Part shown: positions 1 to 9,402 of the stretch, in pieces | Layout of the letters: every line of letters begins with the position of its first letter | Numbering within the stretch: position 1 is the first letter of the stretch | From: Dinoroseobacter sp965279125 | GTDB taxonomy: Bacteria > Pseudomonadota > Alphaproteobacteria > Rhodobacterales > Rhodobacteraceae | Reading direction: 5' to 3' | DNA length: 64,000 nucleotides | Assembly: GCA_965279125.1 (NCBI GenBank) | Contig: CBDIHL010000033.1 | Location: 1 to 64,000, forward strand | Program-made: the position numbers and the translations under genes | The notes under the pieces: model-generated | What the model was told of the DNA's origin: nothing | Seen by the model: only the letters and a program-made list of their open reading frames with translations | The model's database searches: none

Positions 1-1063
1 GTGCGACACCGGTGCGTCCCGTCGCCTCGACCAGATCGGCCTGCCAGCGCGCGGGCAATTGATCGGGATGCGACAGGAAATGCGGAAATAAGGCCTCAAC
101 CACCTCGGTCACTTCCGCGCGCTTTACCATCACATCAGGTGCGCGGTACATGCTTTTGAAAAGAAATGCTTTTATCTCGGAGATTGCCTCCGTCATTTCG
201 GGGCTGAACTGGACCACCGGCGCGCCGAAATTGCGAATATCGGCAACGTTTTGCGGGGCAGCCTCAGCCAAAACCGCGCGCGTCCGGTCTATGACATCAG
301 AGACCATCGCCCCAAAGACACGCCGCAACGCTTCATGGCGTCGGCGATATGGGTCGAGCGTCGGATAGGCTTGATCAACCTGCACCAGCGCCTCGCGCAC
401 AAGCGGCAGATGCGCAATATCGGTGTCGCGAAACAAGCCCGCGCGCAGACCATCATGCAGGTCATGATTGTTATACGCGATGTCATCGGCCAGTGCCGCC
501 ACCTGCGCTTCGGCGCTGGCATAGCTGTGCAGGTGCAGATCATGGCGTTTGGAATAACTGCCCAGCGCATAAGGCAGCGGCGCGTGAACCGGCCCGTTAT
601 GCTTGGCGATCCCTTCCAGCGTTTCCCAAGTCAGGTTCAGCCCGTCGAAATCTGCATAGTGACGTTCCAATTCCGTCACGATTCTAATGGCTTGTGCGTT
701 ATGATCAAACCCACCATGCGGGGCCATCAAGGCATCAAGCGCGTCTTCGCCGGTATGCCCGAACGGGGTGTGGCCCAGATCATGCGCAAGTGCGATGGCC
801 TCGGTCAGGTCGGTGTTCAGACCCAGCGCCCCTGAAATGGTCCGCGCCACCTGCGCCACCTCGATCGAATGGGTCAGCCGCGTGCGGTACACATCGCCTT
901 CGTCTTCGACAAACACTTGGGTTTTGTGTTTCAGCCGCCGAAAGGCCGACGCATGGATGATGCGGTCCCGGTCGCGCTGAAAACACGACCGAAATGAGCT
1001 TTCCTCTTCGGCAAAAAGCCGCCCCTTGCTATGTGCCGGGTCAGATGCGTAGCGCGCCTGCAT
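1..1063 (-). CDS. dgt: Deoxyguanosinetriphosphate triphosphohydrolase-like protein, C-terminus cut by window edge
   Basis: HD-domain hydrolase of the dGTPase family, which removes triphosphate from dNTPs. The reading frame is open from the ATG at 1063 to base 1, giving about 354 codons, so only a short C-terminal tail should be missing compared with the usual 380 or so residues. The metal-binding residues are visible: His65 in a THSIEVAQ motif and His94-Asp95 in AHDLGHTPFGHTGE. A further DDIAYNNHDLHDG motif typical of the family follows near residue 180. The start MQARYASDPAHSKGR was chosen because it matches the usual N-terminus of the alphaproteobacterial proteins. It is divergent from the Fe-S carrier gene, sharing a 122-base spacer with it. 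Identity is from motifs; substrate preference is inferred from the family. Confidence 0.9.
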   Translation of the reverse strand, partial: MQARYASDPAHSKGRLFAEEESSFRSCFQRDRDRIIHASAFRRLKHKTQVFVEDEGDVYRTRLTHSIEVAQVARTISGALGLNTDLTEAIALAHDLGHTPFGHTGEDALDALMAPHGGFDHNAQAIRIVTELERHYADFDGLNLTWETLEGIAKHNGPVHAPLPYALGSYSKRHDLHLHSYASAEAQVAALADDIAYNNHDLHDGLRAGLFRDTDIAHLPLVREALVQVDQAYPTLDPYRRRHEALRRVFGAMVSDVIDRTRAVLAEAAPQNVADIRNFGAPVVQFSPEMTEAISEIKAFLFKSMYRAPDVMVKRAEVTEVVEALFPHFLSHPDQLPARWQADLVEATGRTGVA

Positions 1064-1185
1064 TAAATCTGCCTGTTCTTGTGGCCCGTTTTGCGGCACC
1101 CTATATCAAGAACCGAACGGTAACGACAGGGCATGACCGCAAACGGGCCCGGCACCGCACCGCAAGAAACAGGAGACCGCTTACG

Positions 1186-1518
1186 ATGACGTTAACGCTT
1201 CCCCCCCGCGTCACCGACCGCGCGTTCGAGCGCTTGGCCGAGATCAATGACACCGCCGAGGCCCCGCAAGCCTTGCGCGTTGCCGTCGAAGGCGGTGGGT
1301 GTTCCGGATTTCAATACGAGATCAAGCTGGATACCGCCGTTGAAGAAGACCTCGTCCTCGAAGGCCGGGGTCAAAGCGTGGTCGTCGATCCGGTTTCGCT
1401 GCCCTTTCTGGCCAATGCCGTGATTGATTTTTCCGAAGAACTGATAGGTGCAAGGTTCGTGATCGAGAACCCAAACGCCTCGTCAAGCTGTGGCTGCGGT
1501 ACCAGTTTCTCGATGTAG
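1186..1518 (+). CDS. erpA: A-type iron-sulfur cluster insertion protein (ErpA/IscA family)
   Basis: 110-residue HesB/IscA-type carrier that passes Fe-S clusters to apo-enzymes in the cytoplasm. The three conserved cysteines are present: one in the GGGCSGFQY motif in the first half and two in the C-terminal SCGCGTSFSM. The frame is open further upstream to 994, but the ATG at 1186 is preferred because the family begins MTLTLPPRVTDRAF and an AGGAGA ribosome site lies just before it. Which A-type subfamily it belongs to (ErpA, IscA or SufA) cannot be settled from sequence by eye. Its stop lies 36 bases from the end of the convergent cheD. Confidence 0.9.
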   Translation: MTLTLPPRVTDRAFERLAEINDTAEAPQALRVAVEGGGCSGFQYEIKLDTAVEEDLVLEGRGQSVVVDPVSLPFLANAVIDFSEELIGARFVIENPNASSSCGCGTSFSM

Positions 1519-1554
1519 CATTTGTTTTGACAGATAAAGCAGTCCGGAGCCCTG

Positions 1555-2222
1555 TTAAAACAGCTCAAGCGTGCCTGAACTTACCACTTTCGCCGACACA
1601 GGGGCAGGTGCAATATCCGCCAGCGGCAGCTCCTCCGGCGAAATTAGCTTCTGCATTGCACGCCCATCGACCGGAAAAAACCGGATCAACCGCCCTTTCG
1701 TACCGCCAAGACTGCCCCCCACAACCGCGATCCCTTCGTCCGCTAAAACTGTTTGGCAAAAGCGACGTTACGCTCCCCAATATCCGATTTGACGTTGAGC
1801 ATACTAGCACCTCCGAAGACTTTCGCGACCAATCTAGCCTTATGCGCACCACGTTTCAGCATCCCGTTCACAAGCAGTTCCATCGCATTCACCCCATAGC
1901 GAACCTGTCCGGCATCATTGGTCTCGCTTCCGGGCAACAGATAATGGTTCATGCCACCGATTTTGATCTCAGGATCCCATAAGCAGGTTGCAATGCATGA
2001 CCCCAGCAAGGTCGTCAGACACGCATCGGGAAACTTTGAAACCACATACTCTCCTTGGACAACGCGCATCGTCTTCCATTGAGCGTTGCTCGCACTCTCT
2101 GACCGCCCATCGTTCACAATTCGATCCGTGCTGTGTGTGATCGCAAATGCCCCAGCATGCGCAGCGCCAAACCCGGCGTCGCCTTGTGTCGAGCGTTGCG
2201 AGGATACGCGTGGGCCCTCCAT
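1555..2222 (-). pseudogene. cheD: Chemoreceptor glutamine deamidase CheD, frameshifted
   Basis: CheD deamidates and demethylates chemoreceptor side chains. The N-terminal part carries the active-site cysteine in TLLGSCIATCLWDP and the histidine in GGMNHYLLP. That frame stops at 1743, directly after AFAKQF. The rest of a normal CheD is intact one frame over, from ADEGIAVVGGSLGGTKG to GTLELF and a stop at 1555. One T added to the run of four (bases 1745-1748) would restore a full protein. The site is not a convincing slippery sequence, so this is either a sequencing or assembly indel or a recent inactivation. The start at 2222 lies one base after the chemoreceptor stop. The first ~50 residues are an unusual extension, and MRVVQGEYVV may be the true start. 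Confidence 0.85.
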
Positions 2223-2223
2223 C

Positions 2224-5200
2224 CTAAAATTCGCTCCATGAGTTCTCGTCCTGCCTGTCGCTTAAGCGGACCTCAGCCGCCCCCTTTGCGCTTGATATGT
2301 TCATCCGATGCGAGCGGTTTAGGTGCTGCCAGTTTTCACGCGCGACATCCTGGTCTTCGCGCGGCTCCTCATGGGACTTACCGACGGCCTCGAGGACAGG
2401 GCGCGCGGCCTTTCGGCGCTCGGTCTTAAACTTTGCGATCATATCCGTTAGGTTCTGCGCTTCTCGGGTCAGCGAATGGCTTGCAGCGGTTGTTTCCTCG
2501 AACATTGCCGCATTTTGTTGCGTGACTTGGTCGAGTTGATTGATGGATGCGTTGATTTCCGCAAGTCCGGCCGATTGTTGCTGGGCCGAGCCGGATATCT
2601 CGGAGACATGGTCTGCGATACCACCGACGGCGTCCACAATTTCTTCTAAAGCTTGTCCGGCTTGCGCCACCAGGTCCACTCCGCGGGAGACATGGCCACT
2701 ACTGGACGATATTAACGTGCCTATTTCCTTGGCCGCTTCGGACGAACGCTGCGCCAACGCGCGCACTTCGGAGGCCACGACGGCGAAGCCACGCCCCGAC
2801 TCGCCCGCGCGCGCCGCTTCCACCCCTGCATTCAGCGCCAGCAAATTCGTTTGAAACGCGATGTCATCAATTACGTTGATAATCTTGGAAATCTGCCCCG
2901 ACGACGTTTCGATCACGCCCATCGCGCCCACGGCTTCCTTGACCACTGCGCCACTGCTGACGGCATTCTCACGCGCATCGACAACCACGGCGTTTGCCCG
3001 CGACGCCCCATCTGCAGCCGAGCGCACCGAGGCAGTCAGCTCGTCCAACGCTGCCGCCGTTTCCTCAAGTGTTCCGGCCTGCTTTTCGGTCCTGTGGGAC
3101 AGATCATCGGCAGCATTGCTGATCTCAAGGGCCTCACTGCGGATCGCCGTCGCATTTTCGATCACGGCACAAAGGGTCTCGTTGAGGCGTGATACCGCTC
3201 CATTAAAATCGCTGCGCAGTTGATCATAACGCGGCGCAAATGGCACGTTGAGCCGTGCGGCAAGATTGCCTTCACTGAGATGCTTTAGGCCGATGCTCAA
3301 GGCCTCCACCACTTGAGCTTGTTCGGCTTCGAGTGCTTTGCGCTCATCCTCAGCGGCGGCCAAGCTTTTGTGGGAAGCCGTGACATCTGCTGCCATGAGC
3401 AGGAATTTCAGGGCCGTATTCTGTCGGTCCATGACCGGACTGATCGACCCTTCCAGCCACCGCGCTTGGCCATCCGCGCCTATCAACCTGAACCGCCCAT
3501 AAATCTGTGTGCCCTTTGTCAATTCTTGCCAAAGCTCAGTCCCGCTGCGGTCGGTATCATCACACGCCACCACAAGCTCCTCGAAGGTCTGTCGGCCCGT
3601 AACCAAGCCGCTGGCACCAACAGCGTCATTCAGGCATGTATTGAAGTCCTCTAGGAGGCCGCTGGTGGAAAACTCCGCAGTGCATTGATGTCGATAAATT
3701 GCTGAAATTACTGCTTTTTGCATGCGCTCGACGGTTACATCTTGCCATTCAACAACATAGCCAATCCGACTTCCATCAAGATCACACACCACATTTACCA
3801 TCAACGCGAACCGCGCATCCCCAACCTTTATGTCCACGCTAAGGGGGAAGTCCTGTCGACTGTCTAGGCGCTGCGTTGCTCTTGAGTGTTGCCCATGGAA
3901 CTTGTCCATCGACTGACCGACTACAGTGCCCGGATCAAATGCTGGCAGACCTTCGCGAAAGGCTGCAGCGTGGTCGGTCAACAATTGACGGGCAGCAGGA
4001 TTAATATAGCGAATGATGCGATCTGAATCGACGATCATGGATGCGGCAGAACTTCCGTGGAACGCAGCACTTTTGAAGTGGTTCTCGGCCTCTAGCTTAG
4101 CCGCACCGCGCAGGTCATCTCGCAGAACCTCTAGGGACTTTGCGATCTCTCCGATCTCATCGCCGCGGCGCAAACACGGGATCCCGCTTGCCAAATCGCG
4201 CCCTGCAATTTTTCGCATAGCCCCGCCCACAGCGACCAGTGGGATACTAATCGAGCGCGCAAATACAATGCCGAGCGTGCAAATCGCTGCCAGCAAAACG
4301 ATGATGTTCGCTATAATATTGCGCAACAGCTGCCGCGCCGAGGCCAGTTGCAAAGCTTGTTCCCGTTCGGCCACCACCATCCAAGTCTGATCAAAAAAGC
4401 GGATTGGTGCATGGGCGGCAAATACCGACACACCCTTCAAAGACACCGCCTCGCGCACACCTTCGGCATGTGTCACGGCGACATCTTGCAATGACGCGTC
4501 CACCGGTGCCTCTAGCACAACCCCTGCCTGGAACAGCCGCGAATTGCTGCGCAGACTTCCGTCAGAGGCGACAAGATATGCTTCTCCAGCGGCACCATCT
4601 GGCCCAAAACCGGCTGTATCTTGCAAGATACGGTCGATAGGCGTTATCGGCACGCGGAGCGCCAAAACCCCCAAAAAACGCCCCGTTGGATCGAGGATTT
4701 CGCGACCGACATAACCCGACGCAACCTCCCGGCTGGAACTTTCATTCCCAAAATCCACAAAGCTCAGTTCCCCACTGCCCCGAGAGGCCATCACTTGCGC
4801 AAACGCGTTTGACAGCCCCGGCGCGTCCCTATTCATGGGCAAAGTCTGCGCGAAACGGTGATCTTTTTGCACCGAATAAATCACGACCCCGTTCGGATCG
4901 ATGAGATAGAGGTCTTGGTAGACCGAGCGCTCGGTCAACGCGCGAAAGTAAGGGTGAAACGTACCATGCGCACGCGAATACGCAGTCCCATCCCCAGCTA
5001 CATCTAGCTTGGAATAAGCCTCAGGACCATGCGGGTTGCGCGCCCTGTACCACTCAATCAAATGCGCGCCTGGGTCGTTTGGCATCAGGCTGAGGCTGTT
5101 GCGAAAGCCCAAAAATGCATCATGCAACAGCGGATTGCGCGTTTGTAAGTCCATCTCCCGCTCAACCCCAGTGACGAGTGTTTCAAGCGCTGTGGACCGC

Positions 5201-5361
5201 GCCTGTGCAATCGCGAGCAATCTGACTTCAGCTTCCTCGGCCAGTGAATTGCGCGCATGCATATAGCTCAGCACCGTTGTAACCACGAGTGCCAACAGAC
5301 TGAGGGTCACCATGACAACGGGCAGCTTTATCGCAACACGGACCGAGTTCAGAAACGTCAT
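2224..5361 (-). CDS. Methyl-accepting chemotaxis protein with Cache-like sensor and two PAS regions
   Basis: 1045-residue transmembrane chemoreceptor. It has a first membrane segment at about residues 12-32, a long extracytoplasmic sensor region to about 345 that looks Cache-like, a second membrane segment at about 346-369, then HAMP. Two PAS-like regions follow (about 430-545 and 550-665), then a second HAMP-like stretch and the MCP signalling coiled coil at about 715-985. The hairpin tip has the highly conserved IDDIAFQTNLLALNAGVEAARAGE. The C-terminus ends in SWSEF after a long tail. This resembles the xWxxF pentapeptide that tethers CheR/CheB, which implies methylation-based adaptation. 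cheD follows by one base, so the two form an orphan unit; no cheA, cheW or cheY is in the window. The ligand is unknown. Confidence 0.9.
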   Translation of the reverse strand: MTFLNSVRVAIKLPVVMVTLSLLALVVTTVLSYMHARNSLAEEAEVRLLAIAQARSTALETLVTGVEREMDLQTRNPLLHDAFLGFRNSLSLMPNDPGAHLIEWYRARNPHGPEAYSKLDVAGDGTAYSRAHGTFHPYFRALTERSVYQDLYLIDPNGVVIYSVQKDHRFAQTLPMNRDAPGLSNAFAQVMASRGSGELSFVDFGNESSSREVASGYVGREILDPTGRFLGVLALRVPITPIDRILQDTAGFGPDGAAGEAYLVASDGSLRSNSRLFQAGVVLEAPVDASLQDVAVTHAEGVREAVSLKGVSVFAAHAPIRFFDQTWMVVAEREQALQLASARQLLRNIIANIIVLLAAICTLGIVFARSISIPLVAVGGAMRKIAGRDLASGIPCLRRGDEIGEIAKSLEVLRDDLRGAAKLEAENHFKSAAFHGSSAASMIVDSDRIIRYINPAARQLLTDHAAAFREGLPAFDPGTVVGQSMDKFHGQHSRATQRLDSRQDFPLSVDIKVGDARFALMVNVVCDLDGSRIGYVVEWQDVTVERMQKAVISAIYRHQCTAEFSTSGLLEDFNTCLNDAVGASGLVTGRQTFEELVVACDDTDRSGTELWQELTKGTQIYGRFRLIGADGQARWLEGSISPVMDRQNTALKFLLMAADVTASHKSLAAAEDERKALEAEQAQVVEALSIGLKHLSEGNLAARLNVPFAPRYDQLRSDFNGAVSRLNETLCAVIENATAIRSEALEISNAADDLSHRTEKQAGTLEETAAALDELTASVRSAADGASRANAVVVDARENAVSSGAVVKEAVGAMGVIETSSGQISKIINVIDDIAFQTNLLALNAGVEAARAGESGRGFAVVASEVRALAQRSSEAAKEIGTLISSSSGHVSRGVDLVAQAGQALEEIVDAVGGIADHVSEISGSAQQQSAGLAEINASINQLDQVTQQNAAMFEETTAASHSLTREAQNLTDMIAKFKTERRKAARPVLEAVGKSHEEPREDQDVARENWQHLNRSHRMNISSAKGAAEVRLSDRQDENSWSEF

Positions 5362-5593
5362 CTATGGCTCCCAGCGCAAGCGGTTGGGGGCAGACAGAGG
5401 ATCTTACTCTGGCACAACACCCCGACCGGACATCACAAGGCCGGGCGCGCCCATCGGGCAAGGCTCGGCAGTTGCGGTATCATTTCGGGCAGACATGAAG
5501 ATATGCTTAAGCGAGCCCTTCATCCGGGGCATGCTTCTGGAGGATTGGTTAACGCGCGCCGAGTCCAATCCGGTAAGTCTTTTATATAGAGGC

Positions 5594-6229
5594 TTACTCT
5601 ACCGCTGACGGCGGTGTCGTTTCTGGCGTAGCGAGGGGCAGTTGCCCATCTGACGCGGCATCAGATTTCGGCTTGCGATCTCCGCGCTCAGCCCGGGGAC
5701 GGCGTGCACGGGGCTTGCGCGCGGGACGGTCTTCGGGTGTTTCAACGAGGGTGCTTTGACCGTCTGCGGCAGGGGCCTCAGCAGGTTCAGAGGCAGGTGT
5801 CTGGTCTTGTGTCGCGGCGGTTTGGGTGGTCTGTGCCGTCTCATCGCGATTTCTACCGCGGTTCTGGTCCCGATTTTGATCTCTGTTTTGGTCGCGGTTC
5901 TGATTGTCTTGATTCTGCCGCTCACGCCGCCCTTCGTTGGCTTGGGCTTGCTGGGCGTCCTGCTGGGCCTGACGTTCAGCCTGTTCGCGCATCGCCTCGC
6001 TCAGCATACGCGAATAATGCTCAGCATGTTGCTGGAAGCTTTCAACCGCCACACGGTCGCCTGCAAGCTGCGCATCGCGCGCCAACTGATTATACTTGTC
6101 GATAATCTGTTGCGGCGTGCCGCGCACTTTGCCCTCGGGACCCGAGCTGTCGAACACCCGGTTGATGATGTTGCCAGAGGGGCGACGATTGTTATTCTTG
6201 TTCCGGTTCCGGGACTTAGAAGATCTCAT
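5594..6229 (-). CDS. DUF4167 domain protein, Asn/Arg/Gln-rich
   Basis: 211-residue protein with a basic N-terminus (MRSSKSRNRNKNNNRR) and the conserved DUF4167 core NIINRVFDSSGPEGKVRGTPQQIIDKYNQLARDA, followed by a predicted helical AESFQQHAEHY-type region. The C-terminal half is low complexity: a short array of N-R-D-Q units, then Ala/Pro-rich and basic stretches. The start at 6229 is preferred over the open upstream extension because it begins the family domain exactly. The family is widespread in alphaproteobacteria and its function is unknown; the basic ends suggest nucleic-acid binding, but this is inference. It lies downstream of prmC on the same strand after a 240-base spacer with no gene in it. 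Confidence 0.85.
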   Translation of the reverse strand: MRSSKSRNRNKNNNRRPSGNIINRVFDSSGPEGKVRGTPQQIIDKYNQLARDAQLAGDRVAVESFQQHAEHYSRMLSEAMREQAERQAQQDAQQAQANEGRRERQNQDNQNRDQNRDQNRDQNRGRNRDETAQTTQTAATQDQTPASEPAEAPAADGQSTLVETPEDRPARKPRARRPRAERGDRKPKSDAASDGQLPLATPETTPPSAVE

Positions 6230-6469
6230 GAGGTCAAATTTCCGCCTTAGGGGCAGTTGAGGGATCACCTGCGGCAAACCGCCGATCCGATCAGTCAGGG
6301 CATTGTTCCAACACCTGAGAGGGCCAAACGCATGGAAGACGGGTCGATCATCTGATCCAGCGGCGTCAGCCCGAAAGAGGCCTCGCAACCGCGTCTTGCC
6401 AGTGCAGTAAACATCACTTTCACTGCCTTACAAGGCAAAAAGTATAAAATACATCAACGCATGGGGGGC

Positions 6470-7330
6470 TTAGGCGAAAAAGACGCACTCGCTTGGCCTG
6501 CGCGCCCACACCACGCGCCCGCGCCCATCCAGGTCTTGCACAATCCCAACATCGCACAGCCCCGCCTGCCTGCAAAACCCGGCCACATCTTCGGCCTGCC
6601 CCGCACCCACCTCGAACACCACGCGCCCTCCCGGTGACAAGACCTGTGGCAGGTGCGGCGCAAGCGCGCGGTACACCTGCAAGCCGTCCTCGCCCGGGCT
6701 CAGCGCGATCTGCGGCTCCCACAGACGCGGCTCGGGCGCGAGCGTGGCATGTTCGGCGGCATCAATATAGGGCGGGTTGCAGGTCATCAGATCATAGCGC
6801 CCGCTCACAGCGCTTAGCCAATCCGAGCGGCGCAGCGTTGCTCGCCCCGCCAACCCAAACCGATCGCGGGTCTCGCGCGCAACGGCCAAAGCCTTGGACG
6901 ATATATCGACGCCCAGGCCGCGCGCGCCAACCCGTTCTGCCAGCAAAGTCAGCAAGATCGCACCACTTCCCGTGCCCAGATCAAGCACTGCCTCGAACGG
7001 CTCAGCCAAGGCCGTCTCGACAAGTATTTCGGTCTCGGGGCGCGGGTCCAGCACGTCTGAGGTCACCGCAAAAGAACGCCCATAGAACTGCCGCATCCCG
7101 GTCAGCTGCGAGACCGGGCGCCGCTCTGCCCGCCCGGCAACCAGCGCCTCGAAGCGCGCGCATTGATCAACGCTCAGCGCGTCTTGCATATGCAGCAGCA
7201 ATCGGTCGGGCGGGATATCCATCGCAAAGGCCAACAGCCACCGCGCATCCCGCGCAGGCCCGGGCACACCGGCCTGACGCAAATCAGCAATCGCGCGCGG
7301 CAGAAGATGAGCGGCACGCGGCGCGCTCAT
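6470..7330 (-). CDS. prmC: Peptide chain release factor N(5)-glutamine methyltransferase
   Basis: 286-residue SAM-dependent methyltransferase that modifies the glutamine of the GGQ motif in release factors. The SAM-binding motif LDLGTGSGA is at about 116-124 and the catalytic NPPY at 185-188, both diagnostic for the PrmC/HemK family. An N-terminal helical substrate-binding domain precedes them. It overlaps the stop of prfA by four bases (ATGA type), so the two are translationally coupled and the enzyme is made with its substrate. The C-terminus ends in the unusual tail ECVFFA. Confidence 0.95.
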   Translation of the reverse strand: MSAPRAAHLLPRAIADLRQAGVPGPARDARWLLAFAMDIPPDRLLLHMQDALSVDQCARFEALVAGRAERRPVSQLTGMRQFYGRSFAVTSDVLDPRPETEILVETALAEPFEAVLDLGTGSGAILLTLLAERVGARGLGVDISSKALAVARETRDRFGLAGRATLRRSDWLSAVSGRYDLMTCNPPYIDAAEHATLAPEPRLWEPQIALSPGEDGLQVYRALAPHLPQVLSPGGRVVFEVGAGQAEDVAGFCRQAGLCDVGIVQDLDGRGRVVWARRPSECVFFA

Positions 7331-8382
7331 ACCCCCATCTCGGCCAGACGGCTCGCTTGGTCATCGGCAATCAGCGCATCGATCACTTCGTCCAGATCGC
7401 CCTGCATGACCTGATCCAGCTTATAAAGCGTCAGATTAATCCGGTGATCGGTCATACGCCCTTGCGGGAAATTGTAGGTGCGAATGCGCTCGGAGCGATC
7501 GCCGCTGCCCACTTGGCCCTTCCGGTCGGCGGCGCGTTCATCCACTATTTTCTGCCGCTCCAGATCGTAAAGCCGCGCGCGCATGACGTTCATCGCAATC
7601 TCGCGGTTGCGATGCTGAGACTTCTCCGAGCTGACAACAATGATCCCGGTCGGAATATGGGTGATGCGCACAGCGGAGTCGGTCGTGTTCACATGCTGGC
7701 CGCCTGCCCCACTTGCCCGCATCGTATCAAGGCGCAAGTCACTGGCCGGAATATCCAGATCCACCGCTTCAGCTTCGGGCAACACGGCAACCGTTGCCGC
7801 CGAGGTATGGACCCGCCCCCCGGATTCCGTCACCGGCACGCGTTGGACGCGGTGGACACCGGATTCGAATTTCAGGCGCGCGAAAACACCGTCGCCGGCC
7901 ACCCGCGCGATCACTTCCTTGATGCCGCCAAGCTCGGTCTCGGCCTGCTCTAGGATCTCGAACTTCCAGCCTTTGGCATCCGCATGGCGCTGATACATTC
8001 GTAAGAGATCGCCTGCAAACAGCGAGGCTTCATCACCGCCCGTGCCCGGTCTGATCTCGATGATCGCGGGGCGCGCATCTGCGGTGTCACGCGGTAGCAA
8101 AGCGACGCGGAGGTTTTGTTCTACCTCAGGAATGCGTGCTTTGAGGATAGGCAATTCGTCCTGCGCCAGCTCAGCCATATCAGGGTCCGACAGCATCGCT
8201 TCTGCCTCGGCCAAATCATCGAGCAGCGTTTGATAGGTGGCGATCTCCGAAACCACCGGCTTCAGTTCCGAGTATTCACGCGCCAGTTCAGCGATTTCCG
8301 ATCCATCAACACCACTCGCCATCCGCGCTTCGAGATATTCGAAGCGCGCCGTGATCTCGGCGAGTTTTTGCATAGGCACCAT
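7327..8382 (-). CDS. prfA: Peptide chain release factor 1
   Basis: 351-residue class I release factor that recognises UAA and UAG. Domain 3 carries GAGGQHVNTTDSAVRITH with the catalytic GGQ. The codon-recognition region has RVPVTESGGRVHTSAATVAV, the form seen in RF1 (PxT) rather than the SPF tripeptide of RF2. There is open frame upstream to 8460, but the ATG at 8382 gives the normal MVPMQKLAEITARFEYLE start. It is the first gene of the prfA-prmC pair and begins 17 bases after the stop of the DUF1499 gene. Confidence 0.95.
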   Translation of the reverse strand: MVPMQKLAEITARFEYLEARMASGVDGSEIAELAREYSELKPVVSEIATYQTLLDDLAEAEAMLSDPDMAELAQDELPILKARIPEVEQNLRVALLPRDTADARPAIIEIRPGTGGDEASLFAGDLLRMYQRHADAKGWKFEILEQAETELGGIKEVIARVAGDGVFARLKFESGVHRVQRVPVTESGGRVHTSAATVAVLPEAEAVDLDIPASDLRLDTMRASGAGGQHVNTTDSAVRITHIPTGIIVVSSEKSQHRNREIAMNVMRARLYDLERQKIVDERAADRKGQVGSGDRSERIRTYNFPQGRMTDHRINLTLYKLDQVMQGDLDEVIDALIADDQASRLAEMGV

Positions 8383-8399
8383 GGCGCGGGAATGTCCGA

Positions 8400-8894
8400 T
8401 CAGGGGTTGGGGGTCAAGGGTGGTTCGCCCATCTTGGAGGCCGCAAGCGCCGCCAGCCAACCCTCGACACGGGTCTTGTTGACGTCAAAGTCGCGTTGGC
8501 CAAATCGGAGCCGCGCATAGATCACAAGGCGCGTGCCCTCTCCTTCGGGCAAAGCGGCAACAGTTGTATAGTCAGGAAAGCCCATGAGCAAAGAGCGCGT
8601 CAGGAAGGTCAAGCGCCCCTCCTCCGGCGTGCCTGCGAGAATACGCGTGCGCGGGCTGTCATCGGCGATCTGGGCCAAACGCGCCAAGACGGTCTGTGGC
8701 GTGGCGGCATAGATCGGGCTCGCCAGATCAGCACCGTCGCGCGCCAAAAATCGCCCCTCGCCCGGACGTAAGGCCGGGTCTGTTGGGTCGATATGCCAAG
8801 TTTGTGCGTCGCTGGGGGCAAGGCGGATATAGGCCAGCAGCCCTATGACAGCGAACATGAGGATCAGGGGCGTGAGAAAAAGGAAGGATTTCAT
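8400..8894 (-). CDS. DUF1499 family membrane-anchored protein
   Basis: 164-residue protein with a single N-terminal hydrophobic segment (MKSFLFLTPLILMFAVIGLLAYI) that could be an anchor or an uncleaved signal, then a DUF1499-type globular domain with SLLMGFPDYTTVAA and LVIYARLRFGQRDFDVNKTRVEGW near the end. The family's function is unknown. The start at 8894 was chosen because it places the hydrophobic segment at the N-terminus; an upstream start at 8939 would add a charged stretch. It lies 17 bases before prfA on the same strand and may be cotranscribed with it. Confidence 0.8.
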   Translation of the reverse strand: MKSFLFLTPLILMFAVIGLLAYIRLAPSDAQTWHIDPTDPALRPGEGRFLARDGADLASPIYAATPQTVLARLAQIADDSPRTRILAGTPEEGRLTFLTRSLLMGFPDYTTVAALPEGEGTRLVIYARLRFGQRDFDVNKTRVEGWLAALAASKMGEPPLTPNP

Positions 8895-8991
8895 AAAAAG
8901 GATATGCCTTGCACTGGATCGAGCGGAGGCCTTGACCATGCGCGCCTGCGTAGTGAAGTCTAGAGGGACGAAACGTCACGAGGAGGATGGT

Positions 8992-9360
8992 ATGGGACGT
9001 CTCATCACAGCGATTTTGCTTAGCCTTGGTGCTACGCTTGGGTCAGCGGTCGCCGAGGGACGCTTTGACGGCATGTATCGCCCCGCTGGCGACACCTATT
9101 CGCCCCAGCAATGCGACATAGAATGGATAAACTCAGATGGAGGGCCGCTGGTTATTAAAGGTGGCAAACTTCACGGGGTCGAATCTGTTTGCGAGATGAC
9201 CAACCCCGTCAATGTCCGCGATATGGATGCGGTGTTGTTTGACATGGAATGTTGGGCCGAAGGGTCGCCCTTCAACTACCGCGCGATGCTGCTGCGCCGA
9301 GGCGACACCAATCTACATGTGATTACAGATCGCTGGGTCTGGGAATGGACCGCCTGCTGA
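8992..9360 (+). CDS. Secreted hypothetical protein, 122 residues
   Basis: Small protein with a good signal peptide (MGRLITAILLSLGATLGSAVAEG, likely cleavage after AVA). The mature part has about 100 residues with three or four cysteines, including a C-terminal WEWTAC, suggesting disulfides in the periplasm. A strong AGGAGG ribosome site is at 8981-8986, which fixes the start at 8992 and argues strongly that the gene is real. No family was recognised. It is divergent from the DUF1499 gene and convergent with zapA, with a paired-hairpin element after its stop. Confidence 0.8.
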   Translation: MGRLITAILLSLGATLGSAVAEGRFDGMYRPAGDTYSPQQCDIEWINSDGGPLVIKGGKLHGVESVCEMTNPVNVRDMDAVLFDMECWAEGSPFNYRAMLLRRGDTNLHVITDRWVWEWTAC

Positions 9361-9402
9361 ATGTAACTCAACAGGCGGTCCGCATTGCTTTAACCGAGCA
9401 GA

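Noticed and set aside
1740..1752. Programmed ribosomal frameshift in cheD
   Set aside because: The junction lacks a slippery heptamer, since Phe tRNA would have to re-pair on GTT. Other genes nearby show similar one-base indels, so an error or mutation is simpler.
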